In this document: in pieces, positions 7,273-16,364 of the stretch
Layout: each line of letters opens with the position of its first letter
How positions within the stretch are numbered: position 1 is the first letter of the stretch
NCBI RefSeq assembly: GCF_041008525.1
Contig: NZ_JBFLUG010000028.1
Span: 1-64,000 of the forward strand
Reading direction: 5' to 3'
Length of the DNA: 64,000 bases
Origin: Parafrankia sp041008525
Lineage (GTDB): Bacteria; Actinomycetota; Actinomycetes; Frankiales; Frankiaceae
Position numbers and translations under genes: made by a program
The notes under the pieces: model-generated
The model's input: the letters and a program-made list of their open reading frames with translations, nothing else
Database searches by the model: none
Told to the model about the DNA's origin: nothing

Positions 7273-9312
7273 TTGGCGGGATATGCCGACGTCCCGCCTG
7301 GCAGTCTGCTCGACGCCGCGCCGGACGCGATTGTCGGGGTCCGTCCCGACGGCCGGATCGCGCTGGTGAACGTGCAGGCCGAGCGCCTGTTCGGGTACCG
7401 GCGGGACGAGCTCGTCGGCCAGTCCGTCGAGATCCTCGTCCCGGAGGTGTACCGGGCCGCCCACCCGGCCAGGCGGGCGGCTTACCTGACTGACCCGCGG
7501 CCGCGGCCGATGGGCGCCGGTATGGAGCTCGCCGCGTTGCGCCGCGACGGGACCCAGTTCCCCGCCGAGATCTCCCTGTCGGCAGTCGACACAGCCGAGG
7601 GGACGTTCGTCACGGCAGCGATCCGGGACGTCACCAGCCGCAAACGTGCCGAGGCGATGTTCCGGGGCCTGCTGGAGGCGGCGCCGGACGCGATTGTCGG
7701 GGTCCGTCCCGACGGCCGGATCGCGCTGGTGAACGCGCAGGCCGAGCGCCTGTTCGGGTACGACCGCGACGAGCTGATCGGCAACTCGGTGGAGATCCTC
7801 GTCCCGGAGGGGACCCGCTCCCTGCATCCGCGGCACCGTGACCGTTACTTCGAGGATCCGCGGCCACGGCCGATGGGCGCCGGCATGCAGCTGGCTGCCC
7901 GGCGTCGCGACGGTTCGGAGTTCCCGGCCGAGATCTCCCTGTCCGCCCTGGAGACCGAGGACGGGCTGCTCGTCTCCGCGGCCATCCGGGACGTCACCGA
8001 CCGGCTGGAGGCCCAGGCCGAGCGGGAGCGGCTGCGAGCACAGGCCGAGCGGGAGCGGCTGGAGGTGCAGCTCCACCAGTCGCAGCGGCTGGAGAGCCTC
8101 GGCCAGCTCGCGGGCGGCGTCGCCCACGACTTCAACAACCTGCTCGCCGTCATCATCAACTACACGGCGTTCGTCGGCGAGGTCGTCGGTGACGCCGCCA
8201 AGCTACAGGGCGGCCGTTGGGAGTCCGCCCGCCGCGACATCGAGCAGGTCCAGCGGGCCGCCGACCGGGCCGCGCAGCTGACCCACCAGCTGCTCGCCTT
8301 CGGGCGCCGGGAGGTGGTGCAGCCCCGCCCGCTCGACCTCAACGAGATCGTGCACGACATGGAGCAGCTCCTGCGCCGCACCCTCGGCGAGCATGTCGAG
8401 CTGCACACCTACGCCGACCCCGAGCTGTGGCCGGCGCTGGCCGACGTCGGGCAGATCGAGCAGGTGCTGGTCAACCTCGCGGTCAACGCCCGGGACGCGA
8501 TGACCGGCGGCGGCACGCTGACCATCGACACGTCCAACGTGCGGGTCGACCAGGACACGGCCGCGCTGAAGCCAGGGCTGCGCCCGGGGCGCTACGTGCA
8601 TCTGCGGGTCAGCGACAGCGGCACCGGGATGTACCCGGAGGTGATGGCGCGGGCTTTCGAGCCGTTCTTCACGACGAAGGCGAAGGGCGAGGGCTCCGGG
8701 CTCGGGCTGGCGACCGTCTACGGCATCATCACGCAGGCCGGTGGGCACGTGGAGATCATCTCGACGGTGAATGTCGGCACCACGGTGAGCGCCTTGCTGC
8801 CGGCCATCGAGGGCGAGGTGCCGCTGGCCGAGGAGCTTCCGGCCAGCGGGGAACTGTTCGGCCGCGAAACGATCATGGTTGTCGAGGACGAGCCCGCGAT
8901 GCGGGAGCTCACCCGGCGCATCCTCGCGCGCAACGGTTATCAGGTGGTCATCGCCCGCAGCGGGCCCGAGGCGATCTCGTTGGCCTCGACCACCAGAGAC
9001 GAGATCCACCTGCTGCTGACCGATGTCGTCATGCCCCAGGTACTCGGTCGGGAGGTCGCGGAGCGGATCAGCCGGCGGCGCCCGCAGCTGCGGGTGCTCT
9101 ACATGTCCGGCTACGCCTACCCCATCCTCGCGCAGAACGGAACGCTCGAGCCCGGGCTGGCCCTGCTCACCAAGCCCTTCTCCGAGCGGGTGCTGCTGTC
9201 GAAGGTGCGGGAGGTCCTCGACGCATCCCCGACGGTCAGGCCCACGACGGTCAGGCCCGCCTACGGCAAGCCGGCGGCAGGCGGGCACGTGGGGCCGACG
9301 GACAGCGGCTGA
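7273..9312 (+). CDS. Hybrid histidine kinase with tandem PAS domains and a receiver
   Basis: This soluble protein of about 679 residues has, in order: PAS (about 14-125), PAS (about 135-245), a short coiled coil rich in Ala/Glu/Arg, HisKA with the phosphorylatable His in GGVAHDFNNLL near residue 285, an ATPase domain with N-box NLAVNARDAM and G-box GSGLGLATVYG, and a C-terminal receiver (VVEDEPAM, LLLTDVVMP, LTKPF). No membrane segment is visible, so it senses a cytoplasmic signal. The two PAS domains share an 81-bp DNA segment with a single difference. The TTG at 7273 follows a GGGGG ribosome-binding site; the in-frame GTG at 7231 has none and lies inside an inverted repeat, but cannot be excluded. 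Confidence 0.9.
   Translation: MAGYADVPPGSLLDAAPDAIVGVRPDGRIALVNVQAERLFGYRRDELVGQSVEILVPEVYRAAHPARRAAYLTDPRPRPMGAGMELAALRRDGTQFPAEISLSAVDTAEGTFVTAAIRDVTSRKRAEAMFRGLLEAAPDAIVGVRPDGRIALVNAQAERLFGYDRDELIGNSVEILVPEGTRSLHPRHRDRYFEDPRPRPMGAGMQLAARRRDGSEFPAEISLSALETEDGLLVSAAIRDVTDRLEAQAERERLRAQAERERLEVQLHQSQRLESLGQLAGGVAHDFNNLLAVIINYTAFVGEVVGDAAKLQGGRWESARRDIEQVQRAADRAAQLTHQLLAFGRREVVQPRPLDLNEIVHDMEQLLRRTLGEHVELHTYADPELWPALADVGQIEQVLVNLAVNARDAMTGGGTLTIDTSNVRVDQDTAALKPGLRPGRYVHLRVSDSGTGMYPEVMARAFEPFFTTKAKGEGSGLGLATVYGIITQAGGHVEIISTVNVGTTVSALLPAIEGEVPLAEELPASGELFGRETIMVVEDEPAMRELTRRILARNGYQVVIARSGPEAISLASTTRDEIHLLLTDVVMPQVLGREVAERISRRRPQLRVLYMSGYAYPILAQNGTLEPGLALLTKPFSERVLLSKVREVLDASPTVRPTTVRPAYGKPAAGGHVGPTDSG
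7318..7761. repeat. Near-identical 81-bp direct repeats within the kinase PAS domains
   Basis: Positions 7318-7398 and 7681-7761 are identical except for one base (GTG versus GCG in the Val/Ala codon before a Gln). They are 363 bp (121 codons) apart, so each marks the same place in the two PAS domains. Further similarity follows around 7496-7590 and 7858-7950 but has diverged more. Confidence 0.9.
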
Positions 9313-9363
9313 GCTGGTCCGCGGTCCGGGCCTGGCCCCCGCTCCCGTCCCGTGACTCGCTGG

Positions 9364-10173
9364 CTATCGGGGCCGAGCACTGCGGCGGGGCAGCCGCACC
9401 ATGGCCGACCACGCGCCTGTCGCGGAGTCGGCCCGAAGCTGCGCGCCGAGCAGCTCGGCCACCGGCCGCAACCGCTCCAGCCAGCTCGCCGCGCTGACCC
9501 TCGGGACGATGTCCTCTGGCGTGCCCTCGTCCGCTGCGGCGTCGCTGGCCGGGCCGGGGCCGGGGCCCGGGCCGTCCGCCCCGCCGGGTGCCGGTGTTGC
9601 GCTGGTGGAGCTCGCCCTGGCCGTGAGATCAGGGGCGTAGGGCTGGGTCGCGGCCGCCGCATACGCAACGCGCAGCGCCAGGTCGATGCCTTCCGGGCTG
9701 GACCGGATCGCCACCAGGGCACGCGCGGCCTGGTGGATGGGGTCGCTTTCCTGGAGCAGGAGCTGGACGGTGGCGAGCAGCACGGCGACCTCCCCGAGGA
9801 CGGGTGGGGAGGAGTCGATGTCCAGGCTGATGTACAGCCGCTCCACGAGCACGCCTTCCACCCGCTGGGTCAGGCCCAGCTCCAGCATCTGCCGGGGGGT
9901 GTTGCCCGGCCGGAACGGTGGTGGCGGCCGGTGGAGGGTGGCGGTGGTGTCACGCAGCCGGGTCTCGATCTGCGCGATCCGCTCCGCCGTGTCCTCGGGC
10001 AGGCCGCGGCGCAGACTCGCGAGGGACAGCAGGATCCCGGTGATGTCCTGCATCGGCCCGTCATGGAGCGCGTCGGTCAGCGCCCGGTTCTCGCGTTCCT
10101 GTAGTGCGATCATGAGGAAGAGCAGGCGCTCGGCGGCGGCCTGCTGCGGCCCGGCCGTTCCGGGCCGGCTCAC
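9364..10173 (-). CDS. Degenerate NarL-type histidine kinase (HisKA_3-like)
   Basis: The 269-residue product has a good dimerisation/phosphoacceptor helix near residues 28-60, with LHDGPMQDITG matching the LHDGPVQ pattern of HisKA_3 kinases. The expected ATPase part is poor: the N-box and the DxGxG glycine motif are missing, while the end (WLERLRPVAELLGAQL) resembles the last helix and strand of NarL-type ATPase domains. A Gly/Pro-rich insertion lies at about 195-215. It may be a phosphotransfer or dimerisation scaffold rather than an active kinase. It overlaps the upstream receiver gene by four bases, so the two are translationally coupled. Confidence 0.75.
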   Translation of the reverse strand: MSRPGTAGPQQAAAERLLFLMIALQERENRALTDALHDGPMQDITGILLSLASLRRGLPEDTAERIAQIETRLRDTTATLHRPPPPFRPGNTPRQMLELGLTQRVEGVLVERLYISLDIDSSPPVLGEVAVLLATVQLLLQESDPIHQAARALVAIRSSPEGIDLALRVAYAAAATQPYAPDLTARASSTSATPAPGGADGPGPGPGPASDAAADEGTPEDIVPRVSAASWLERLRPVAELLGAQLRADSATGAWSAMVRLPRRSARPR

Positions 10174-10604
10174 CCGGCCCGCCCGGGGCGCACACCGTCC
10201 CGCGGGCCGTTCTCGGTGGGACGGCGCCCGGCCAGGCCGTTCACCGCATCGAGCAGATCGTCCGCCCGGAACGGCTTGAGGAGAACGGCCACGTCGTCAG
10301 GCCTGGGATCCGCGACGGCGCCGGTGAGAACCAGGCAGCGTCGGGACACCAGCGGGTCCTGCGCACGCAGCTGCTCGAACAGCTCGGTGCCGCGTTCCGG
10401 ACCGAGACGGGTGTCGATGATGACGACGTCGAACTCCAGCGGCCGCAGCGCGAGGGCCCCGGAGATGTCGCCGGCCGTGGCGACCGACCACCCGCCGTCG
10501 GAGAGCACCCGGGCGGCCAGCACCCTGATCATCTCCTGGTCGTCGACCACCAGAGCCCGTGGACGGGCAGGCGCAGGTGCCTCACCACTGCATGGGTTCC
10601 GCAC
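10170..10604 (-). CDS. Stand-alone receiver (CheY-like) protein
   Basis: This 144-residue protein is one receiver domain without an output domain. The acidic pair is in ALVVDDQEM, the phosphoacceptor Asp in VVIIDTRLG, the Thr in LVLTGAV, and the Lys in VLLKPFR. It starts at a GTG. It lies between the double GGDEF gene (130 bp upstream) and the degenerate kinase gene (4-bp overlap downstream), all leftward. It may carry phosphate to or from the kinase, or bind one of the local GGDEF proteins; both ideas are inference. Confidence 0.85.
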   Translation of the reverse strand: MRNPCSGEAPAPARPRALVVDDQEMIRVLAARVLSDGGWSVATAGDISGALALRPLEFDVVIIDTRLGPERGTELFEQLRAQDPLVSRRCLVLTGAVADPRPDDVAVLLKPFRADDLLDAVNGLAGRRPTENGPRDGVRPGRAG

Positions 10605-10733
10605 ACGCCACCTCGGTCGCCTTCAACCAGGTCATCACCATCGCCTGCCGGCCGGACGGCGACACGATACGGCACAGCCCCGCCACTGGATGGCGCAGCT
10701 GTGCAACCGCGTATCGCGATGTGCCAGCATTGG

Positions 10734-13700
10734 TCACCATACGTGCTCGGCGCCGGTGCGCGGCGACCGTGTGTCGGAATCCGTCGCCGGTTGCTGGCGC
10801 GCGGCGGCGGGCGGCGGGGCCGGCGTCGGGGCTGGGCCGGCCGCGGGCCAGGCCTGGTCCGGGGCTCGCGGTGGCGGCGCAGGTGGGCCGGTCGTCGGTC
10901 GTCCGCCGCCGCTGGCCCGCTTCGATTCGTACATGGCGGCGTCGGCGAGCCCGATGACGGCCTGCGGGTCCGCCAGCCCGCGGGACAGGGCCACGCCGAC
11001 CGTCGCGCCGATGGAGACGAGATGCCCGTCCGCGATGATCGGCTCGCGGACCACGGCGGCGATCCGGTCCGCGGCGTGCCAGGCGACGGTCTCCACGTCC
11101 AGCCCGCCGGTGAGGGCGGTGCTGGGCCCGGTCAGCACGGCGACGAACTCGTCGCCGCCGATCCGGAAGACCGCGCCGCGCTCGGGCCGGTACCAGGACC
11201 CGCTCGCGTTCCGACGCAGCCAGGACGACGGCCGGTGCAGCCGTCGGCGCTCCTCCCCGCTCCACCCGTCGGTGGCTGTGTCCACGTCGGCGGCGGTGTC
11301 CGCGTCGGTGACGGCGTCCACGCCAGCCCGTCCGTCGCCGGGCGCACCGCCCGGTCCACCACCGGGAGCCGCCCCGAGGGAGAGGCCTCCGGCCGCACCG
11401 GCGAAAGCACTGTCCTGGTCGGCGGCGATGACCTGCTGGATCCTGCCGGCCGTCACCCGCAGTACGTGGTCACCCGCCGCGTGCCCGAACCGGTCGTTGA
11501 CGGGTTTGAACGCGTCGAGGTCGACGAGGAGGATCGCGAAGGCGTCCTGGTCCCGTGTGATCGTCTCGAGGTACTCGGCGAGTGCGGCCCGGTTGGGCAG
11601 GCCGGTGAGAGGGTCGTGCCGCGCCCTGCGGCGGGCCTGTTCGGTGAGGCCGCGCCGTTCCCCGATCTCCCGGCAGGTCAGGACGGGCACACGCGGGCGG
11701 CCGGCAGCGGCCGTCGCCTCCCAGATCGCGGCCTCGATGTCGAACCATCGATAGCTGCCGTCATGGGCCCTGAGCCGGACGTCCTGGATCAGCGATGCGT
11801 CCGGCGACACCGCCATGGCCCCGGAGCCACCGCTCGCGGCGCTGCCCGTGAGCGCCTGCGTCTGGAGGCCGCTGCCGGGCCCGATAAGGAAGACAGCGAC
11901 GGCGCGCTGGTCCTCGGGGTGCACGTACCGCAGGAGATCATGGCCGATCATCGCCCGCCTGTCCCGGCCCAGCAGGCGGTCGGCCGCGGAGCTGACGAAG
12001 GTCAGCCGCCTGTCCCTGCTGAGGAGGATGACGATGTCGTGGGCGCCGTGCAACAGGATCTCGAGCTGTTCGAAGTCCTGCCGGAGGGCGCGTTCCCGGC
12101 GCCGGTTGGTGACGGCCAGCCCGAGCACGGTGACGCCGATGATGCCGAAGAGGAGACCGTCTCTCGTCGGGCGGTGCTCGAGCGTGCTCACCTCGACCAG
12201 GTCGGCGGTCTGGTCGAGCAGCACGTACCCGCCGTTCGGAATGCTGGCCGCGACGGCGATCGTGCCCGGCCCGCCGAGGGAGCGGACCCGCATGGGGCCG
12301 CCGGGGGCGATACGCCGCAGCTCGGCCGGGTCGACCAGAACCTGCCCGAGCAGCGACTCGTTCCAGGAGAGGATCGCCTGCCCGTTCTGGTCGAGGACGG
12401 AGACGCCGCCCTCCCCGACATCGCTGGACAGACCGTCCGTCGTGCGCAGCATCTGGGCGGCGGGCAGCACGCTGGTGGGACACATCATCAGCTGGGCTCG
12501 GGTCACACCGCTGCGCAGGATCGGGACGACCGCGCAGATCTGCTGGTGATCGCCGACGTGCACCAGTGGTGTCAGTGCCCCGCCATGGCTGGAGATGCTC
12601 CAGAACGGGTCCTGCGGCGAGATCGGCACCCGCGCGCCGGGTGGTTCCACCGCCAGCGGCTCGCCGATCGGGCTGACGATCGCGAGGAGTGAGCTGGGGC
12701 CGCCGATCGGCGCCGACGTCATGGCCCGCAGGGATGCGGTCAGCGAAGCGCGATCGTCGATCTCCCAGGGAAAGTCCGAGACGGCGCCGGTCAGCCGGCT
12801 GGGGTCGCTGAGGTCGTGGGCGTACTTCGTCAGATGCCCCACCAGGTCCGCGCCTGCCTCCAGCCGCTCCTTCTGCGTCCTGTCACGGGCCGCGGCCTCC
12901 AGTACCAGGCTGCTGACCAGGATGCCGACGAGCACGACGACCGCGGTGGCGGACGGGATCACCTCCGTGAGCCGTCGCCACCCGCCCGGCGGGCGCGGCG
13001 TGTTCCCGGCCAGTCCGCCGCGCGCGAGCGGGCGGCCCGGCGGTACGCCGGCACCTGGGTCGTCCGCCGCCGGCCCGAGCATCGCCTCCGGCGCCGCCCC
13101 GGAGGCTGGCTCGGACGGGTCGCTCGGAGCGCTCGGATCGTCCGGTGCGGGGTCCGCCGTATCGACGATGCTGATGGCGTAGCCGCCCCGCCCGCCCGCC
13201 TTCGCCCGGTACATCGCCTCGTCCGCGGCCCGCAGGAGGTGGGTGGGGCGGCATGGCGTCCGGGCGACCGCGACACCGATGCTGGCGCCGACAGCGACCT
13301 GCGCGGAACCGAGGCTGATCGGTTCCCTCAGTGCCCGGCCGAGCCGCTCGGCGACGCGGCCCGCGGTCTCCCCGTCGGCGCCCGGGAGGAGGACGCCGAA
13401 CTCGTCACCGCCGAAGCGGCTGGCTGTCGCCCTGCTGGCGAACGCTGTGACCGACTGGGTGGCAGGCAGAACCGCGACCAGTCGCTCCGCGACGACGGCG
13501 AGCACCTGGTCGCCGGCGGCATGCCCGTAGGTGTCATTGATCGGTTTGAAATGATCAAGATCGATGAACAGCAGGGAGACGGTGTCGGCGGGTGACCCTT
13601 CCTCGATCGCGGCCGCCAGGCGTTCGTCGAACGTCGCGCGGTTCGCCAGACCGGTCAGCGGATCGTGCCCGGCCTGGAAGCCGAGCTCGTCCAGAAGTTC

Positions 13701-15044
13701 CTTGCGCCGCTCGATCGGATGACACGTCAGGATCACCTGGCACGGGTCGGCGCGGCCGCTGAGCCGCCACGCGGAGATGTCGAACCACCGCTCGCCGCCG
13801 CCGCCGGACAGCAGCCGGACGTTCATGACAGGTGCGGGAGACTGCTCGGTCAGCAGGGCTGTGACGCGCCGGATGTCCGCGGGATGCACCAGCCCGGCGA
13901 GTGGTCGCCCGCGCAGCGTGGCGGGCTGGCGGCCAAGCAGGGACTGCACCGCCGGGCTGATGTACTCCAGACGGCCCCCGACCGACACGGTCATCACGAT
14001 GTCGCGGGTCGCCGCCAGGATCGAGCGCAGATCGTCACGTCGCCGGCGGGTGCGGTTCTCGTCGCGCAGGCCGACGACGGCGATGGAGAGGACCGCCACC
14101 ATCGTCACCGCGAGCAGGGTGAGGTTGCGGTGGGACCGCTGTGCCCGAAGCGCCCCGTACAGCTGGTCGGCCGGCTGCACCAGATAGGTGGTGTACCCGG
14201 TCGTCGGCTGGGCCGCGGCGATGTGGGTCAGGCCCTCGTCGCCACCGGTGGACCAGACCCGGGGCTGCCCGGCGGCCCGGACCGTCCGATGCAGCTCGGA
14301 ACGATCGATGATCTGCTTACCGACGGCTGTGCCGTCGGTCGAGATCACCACGACCCCGTTCGGGTCGACGGTCGAGAGCGAGCCGCCGTCGCGCAGCCGC
14401 ACCAGCGCACCGATCGCGGTGCCGAGCTGCTGGTTCGACTGTTCGGTGGAGACACTCACCAGTACTGCCCAGGGTGTCTGACCGCCGACCGGGACGACGG
14501 TTGCGCGCACGACCCTGTCGCCGAGCCGGAACGCCGGTGAGACGGCGTCGTCGCCGTTCCAGGCGGCCTCCCAGGCCGGCCCGAGATCCCCGATCCGGAG
14601 ATTCTCCTGGGTGGGGCGGACCGCGAGAGGCTTCTCGGACCGGTCGATCAGGGCGACCACCTGGGTGGCGTCGCTGGCGGCGGTGAGCTGGAAACGTGCC
14701 ATGAGCTGGTCGTTGAGTGCCGGGTTGTCGCGGTCGAAGTCGGTCTGGTCGACGGCCGTCCGCAGGTGCGCCGGGTCGTTGACGTCGGACTCCCAGCTGG
14801 CGATGTTCCTTATCAGGCTCGTGCGGGCCGCCAGGCGGTTCTCCTCGGCTCCGTCGAGCCAGTGGTTGCCGCCGACCAGCGCCACGCAGCTGAGGACGAG
14901 AACGGCCGTGAGCCCGCTCGCGAGCGGCCAGCTGACCAGGAACCTCGATGCCGGTGACCGCCGGCTCGCGTGCCGGGCACGTCGGGCCCGCGGCCGCGCG
15001 TGTACGCCAGCCGCAGCTCGGCGCCGCCGGTAGACCATCCTCAT
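10734..15044 (-). CDS. Tandemly duplicated membrane sensor-PAS-GGDEF protein
   Basis: This protein of about 1436 residues consists of two similar halves. Half one: membrane helix (about 33-58), extracytoplasmic sensor (about 60-305), membrane helix (about 308-330), PAS (about 340-450), GGDEF with RFGGDEF near 543. A Pro/Ala linker follows. Half two repeats the order: helix near 697-715, sensor, helix near 960-975, PAS, and RIGGDEF near 1294. The sensors share landmarks such as LAVRPTQEN/LAVEPPGAR, VDPNGVVVIS/LDQNGQAILS and two late helices, so they look like ancient duplicates of a dCache-like domain. Neither GGDEF has an RxxD I-site. The second has a disordered insertion of about 80 residues. 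Four membrane helices place both catalytic domains in the cytoplasm. Likely two diguanylate cyclases in one chain. The start is uncertain: ATG 15044, ATG 15038 and GTG 15062 are all in frame. Confidence 0.88.
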   Translation of the reverse strand: MRMVYRRRRAAAGVHARPRARRARHASRRSPASRFLVSWPLASGLTAVLVLSCVALVGGNHWLDGAEENRLAARTSLIRNIASWESDVNDPAHLRTAVDQTDFDRDNPALNDQLMARFQLTAASDATQVVALIDRSEKPLAVRPTQENLRIGDLGPAWEAAWNGDDAVSPAFRLGDRVVRATVVPVGGQTPWAVLVSVSTEQSNQQLGTAIGALVRLRDGGSLSTVDPNGVVVISTDGTAVGKQIIDRSELHRTVRAAGQPRVWSTGGDEGLTHIAAAQPTTGYTTYLVQPADQLYGALRAQRSHRNLTLLAVTMVAVLSIAVVGLRDENRTRRRRDDLRSILAATRDIVMTVSVGGRLEYISPAVQSLLGRQPATLRGRPLAGLVHPADIRRVTALLTEQSPAPVMNVRLLSGGGGERWFDISAWRLSGRADPCQVILTCHPIERRKELLDELGFQAGHDPLTGLANRATFDERLAAAIEEGSPADTVSLLFIDLDHFKPINDTYGHAAGDQVLAVVAERLVAVLPATQSVTAFASRATASRFGGDEFGVLLPGADGETAGRVAERLGRALREPISLGSAQVAVGASIGVAVARTPCRPTHLLRAADEAMYRAKAGGRGGYAISIVDTADPAPDDPSAPSDPSEPASGAAPEAMLGPAADDPGAGVPPGRPLARGGLAGNTPRPPGGWRRLTEVIPSATAVVVLVGILVSSLVLEAAARDRTQKERLEAGADLVGHLTKYAHDLSDPSRLTGAVSDFPWEIDDRASLTASLRAMTSAPIGGPSSLLAIVSPIGEPLAVEPPGARVPISPQDPFWSISSHGGALTPLVHVGDHQQICAVVPILRSGVTRAQLMMCPTSVLPAAQMLRTTDGLSSDVGEGGVSVLDQNGQAILSWNESLLGQVLVDPAELRRIAPGGPMRVRSLGGPGTIAVAASIPNGGYVLLDQTADLVEVSTLEHRPTRDGLLFGIIGVTVLGLAVTNRRRERALRQDFEQLEILLHGAHDIVILLSRDRRLTFVSSAADRLLGRDRRAMIGHDLLRYVHPEDQRAVAVFLIGPGSGLQTQALTGSAASGGSGAMAVSPDASLIQDVRLRAHDGSYRWFDIEAAIWEATAAAGRPRVPVLTCREIGERRGLTEQARRRARHDPLTGLPNRAALAEYLETITRDQDAFAILLVDLDAFKPVNDRFGHAAGDHVLRVTAGRIQQVIAADQDSAFAGAAGGLSLGAAPGGGPGGAPGDGRAGVDAVTDADTAADVDTATDGWSGEERRRLHRPSSWLRRNASGSWYRPERGAVFRIGGDEFVAVLTGPSTALTGGLDVETVAWHAADRIAAVVREPIIADGHLVSIGATVGVALSRGLADPQAVIGLADAAMYESKRASGGGRPTTGPPAPPPRAPDQAWPAAGPAPTPAPPPAAARQQPATDSDTRSPRTGAEHVW

Positions 15045-16364
15045 CCGCCAGAATCCGTTCACATCTCCGCCGCTGTAGCGTCGGCCCCCTGCCGGGAGTG
15101 ATCCCTGTGACGGTATTGGTTTTGCCCGCCGAATCCCGGTAGAGGAAGAGCATACGAGCGTCCTTGCCCAGAGTTTCACCCGCGGGCGGGTCGGCGCGGT
15201 TTGTCGGTGACTCCGGCGCTGGCAGGCCATATCGGTGGCGGCGGGAATCCACCAGGTCGGGGGCGCCGCGGGATCCATTCGCGGTGGCCGGATGGGCTGG
15301 CGGACAATGGACTACGGGGATCCGGCGGTCACATCGAGGTCACATCTACAAATGGGCCGAGTCGTCGGCATGCGTCGACCGGCCAGCTCGGAGGTCGGTG
15401 CGGATACCGGGCGGGTCGACCCGTGCCCTGGGTGACCGGTTCTGCGCGGCTGGTGCTCGTTGCCGGGCAGCGGTTGTCCCCGCGAGGTCCTGGGACGTCC
15501 GATCCGGGTGTACGTGGCCCGATGGCCGGGGCGAGCGTCGAACCGCTCGGCCGCCGCCGGAGATTGGAGATGTGAAGCTCCCCGCGACCAGGCGACGTCG
15601 GAGCGGCGCCCGGCGCTCCTCGTGTCTCCTTTCGCGCCCCGGATGGACGCTTTCTGTAATCTTGATCATCGGGTGTGTTGTGGGAAGCGGCGCGGCCGCG
15701 GTGGGCTCGAGGCGGGCCGAGGGAGGAAGAAAGACCTGTTCACGGCCATCGGAGAGTAGGCGCGGAACGGTGGGCGGAGCGGTTCTGTCGGTGTGACGCT
15801 GTGCGACTGGTGCCTGGGAGTCGGGCGGGAAACGTCTGCGAAGCGGTCGGCCCGCTGGATTGCGTCCGATGTTCGTCAGCTCCCGTGTGGTAGAAACTAC
15901 CCAGTCGAAAGCCGCCGAGTCCCGCGGCCTCATATAGCTCGCGCGCCCCACATCGGCGTCCAACACAGGCCGATGGTTGCCGGAGGCGCGGTCGTATATC
16001 GGTGAACTCTCTCCGTGCTGTGGCGGCGGAGAGGCGGGCGCCGTATTCAGCGATGGTGGGTGCGTGGAGTTCTCGCGGCCCGCCCTTCGTCATGTCGGCC
16101 GGTGAACGTCCGGCTCATGGTGGATTGCTGGATTGTCATTCGTGTCAACGGGTCGCAGGGAACGCGTCGTGATGGGCGCCTGCTATCTGCGCGTCGCCCA
16201 GCAACTTCTGCTGCCCGCACGGTGCGGAGCCCGCGCGGTGCACCGGCCGCCACCGGGGGTGGCCGGATGTGCCGGGTTGAGGGTCGCCTGATCGGGCTGG
16301 TCCGTTGGAGGTGAATCGCGCGCGCGTTGCTGTCCGAAGGCGCGAACAATGCTTCACTCCTTGT
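15045..16364. other. Long stretch without a convincing gene
   Basis: This 1.3-kb region is less GC-biased than its neighbours. Open frames on both strands give Arg/Ser-rich or Cys-rich translations without family resemblance. The best small frame is a GTG at 15571 ending at 15796 with one hydrophobic stretch, but its codon use is not gene-like. A pair of 11-bp direct repeats lies at 15327-15346. It may be a decayed region or a long leader for the GGDEF gene. Confidence 0.45.
15327..15346. promoter_or_regulatory. Direct-repeat regulator site candidate
   Basis: The 9-mer GGTCACATC occurs at 15327-15335 and again at 15338-15346, giving an 11-bp period of one helical turn. OmpR/PhoP-type and SARP-type activators bind direct repeats with this spacing. 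The site lies about 280 bp upstream of the leftward double-GGDEF gene. The link to any regulator is speculative. Confidence 0.3.

Noticed and set aside
15571..15796. Small plus-strand frame with one hydrophobic segment
   Set aside because: Codon third positions are not GC biased, many rare codons occur, and no family resemblance or strong ribosome-binding site was seen.
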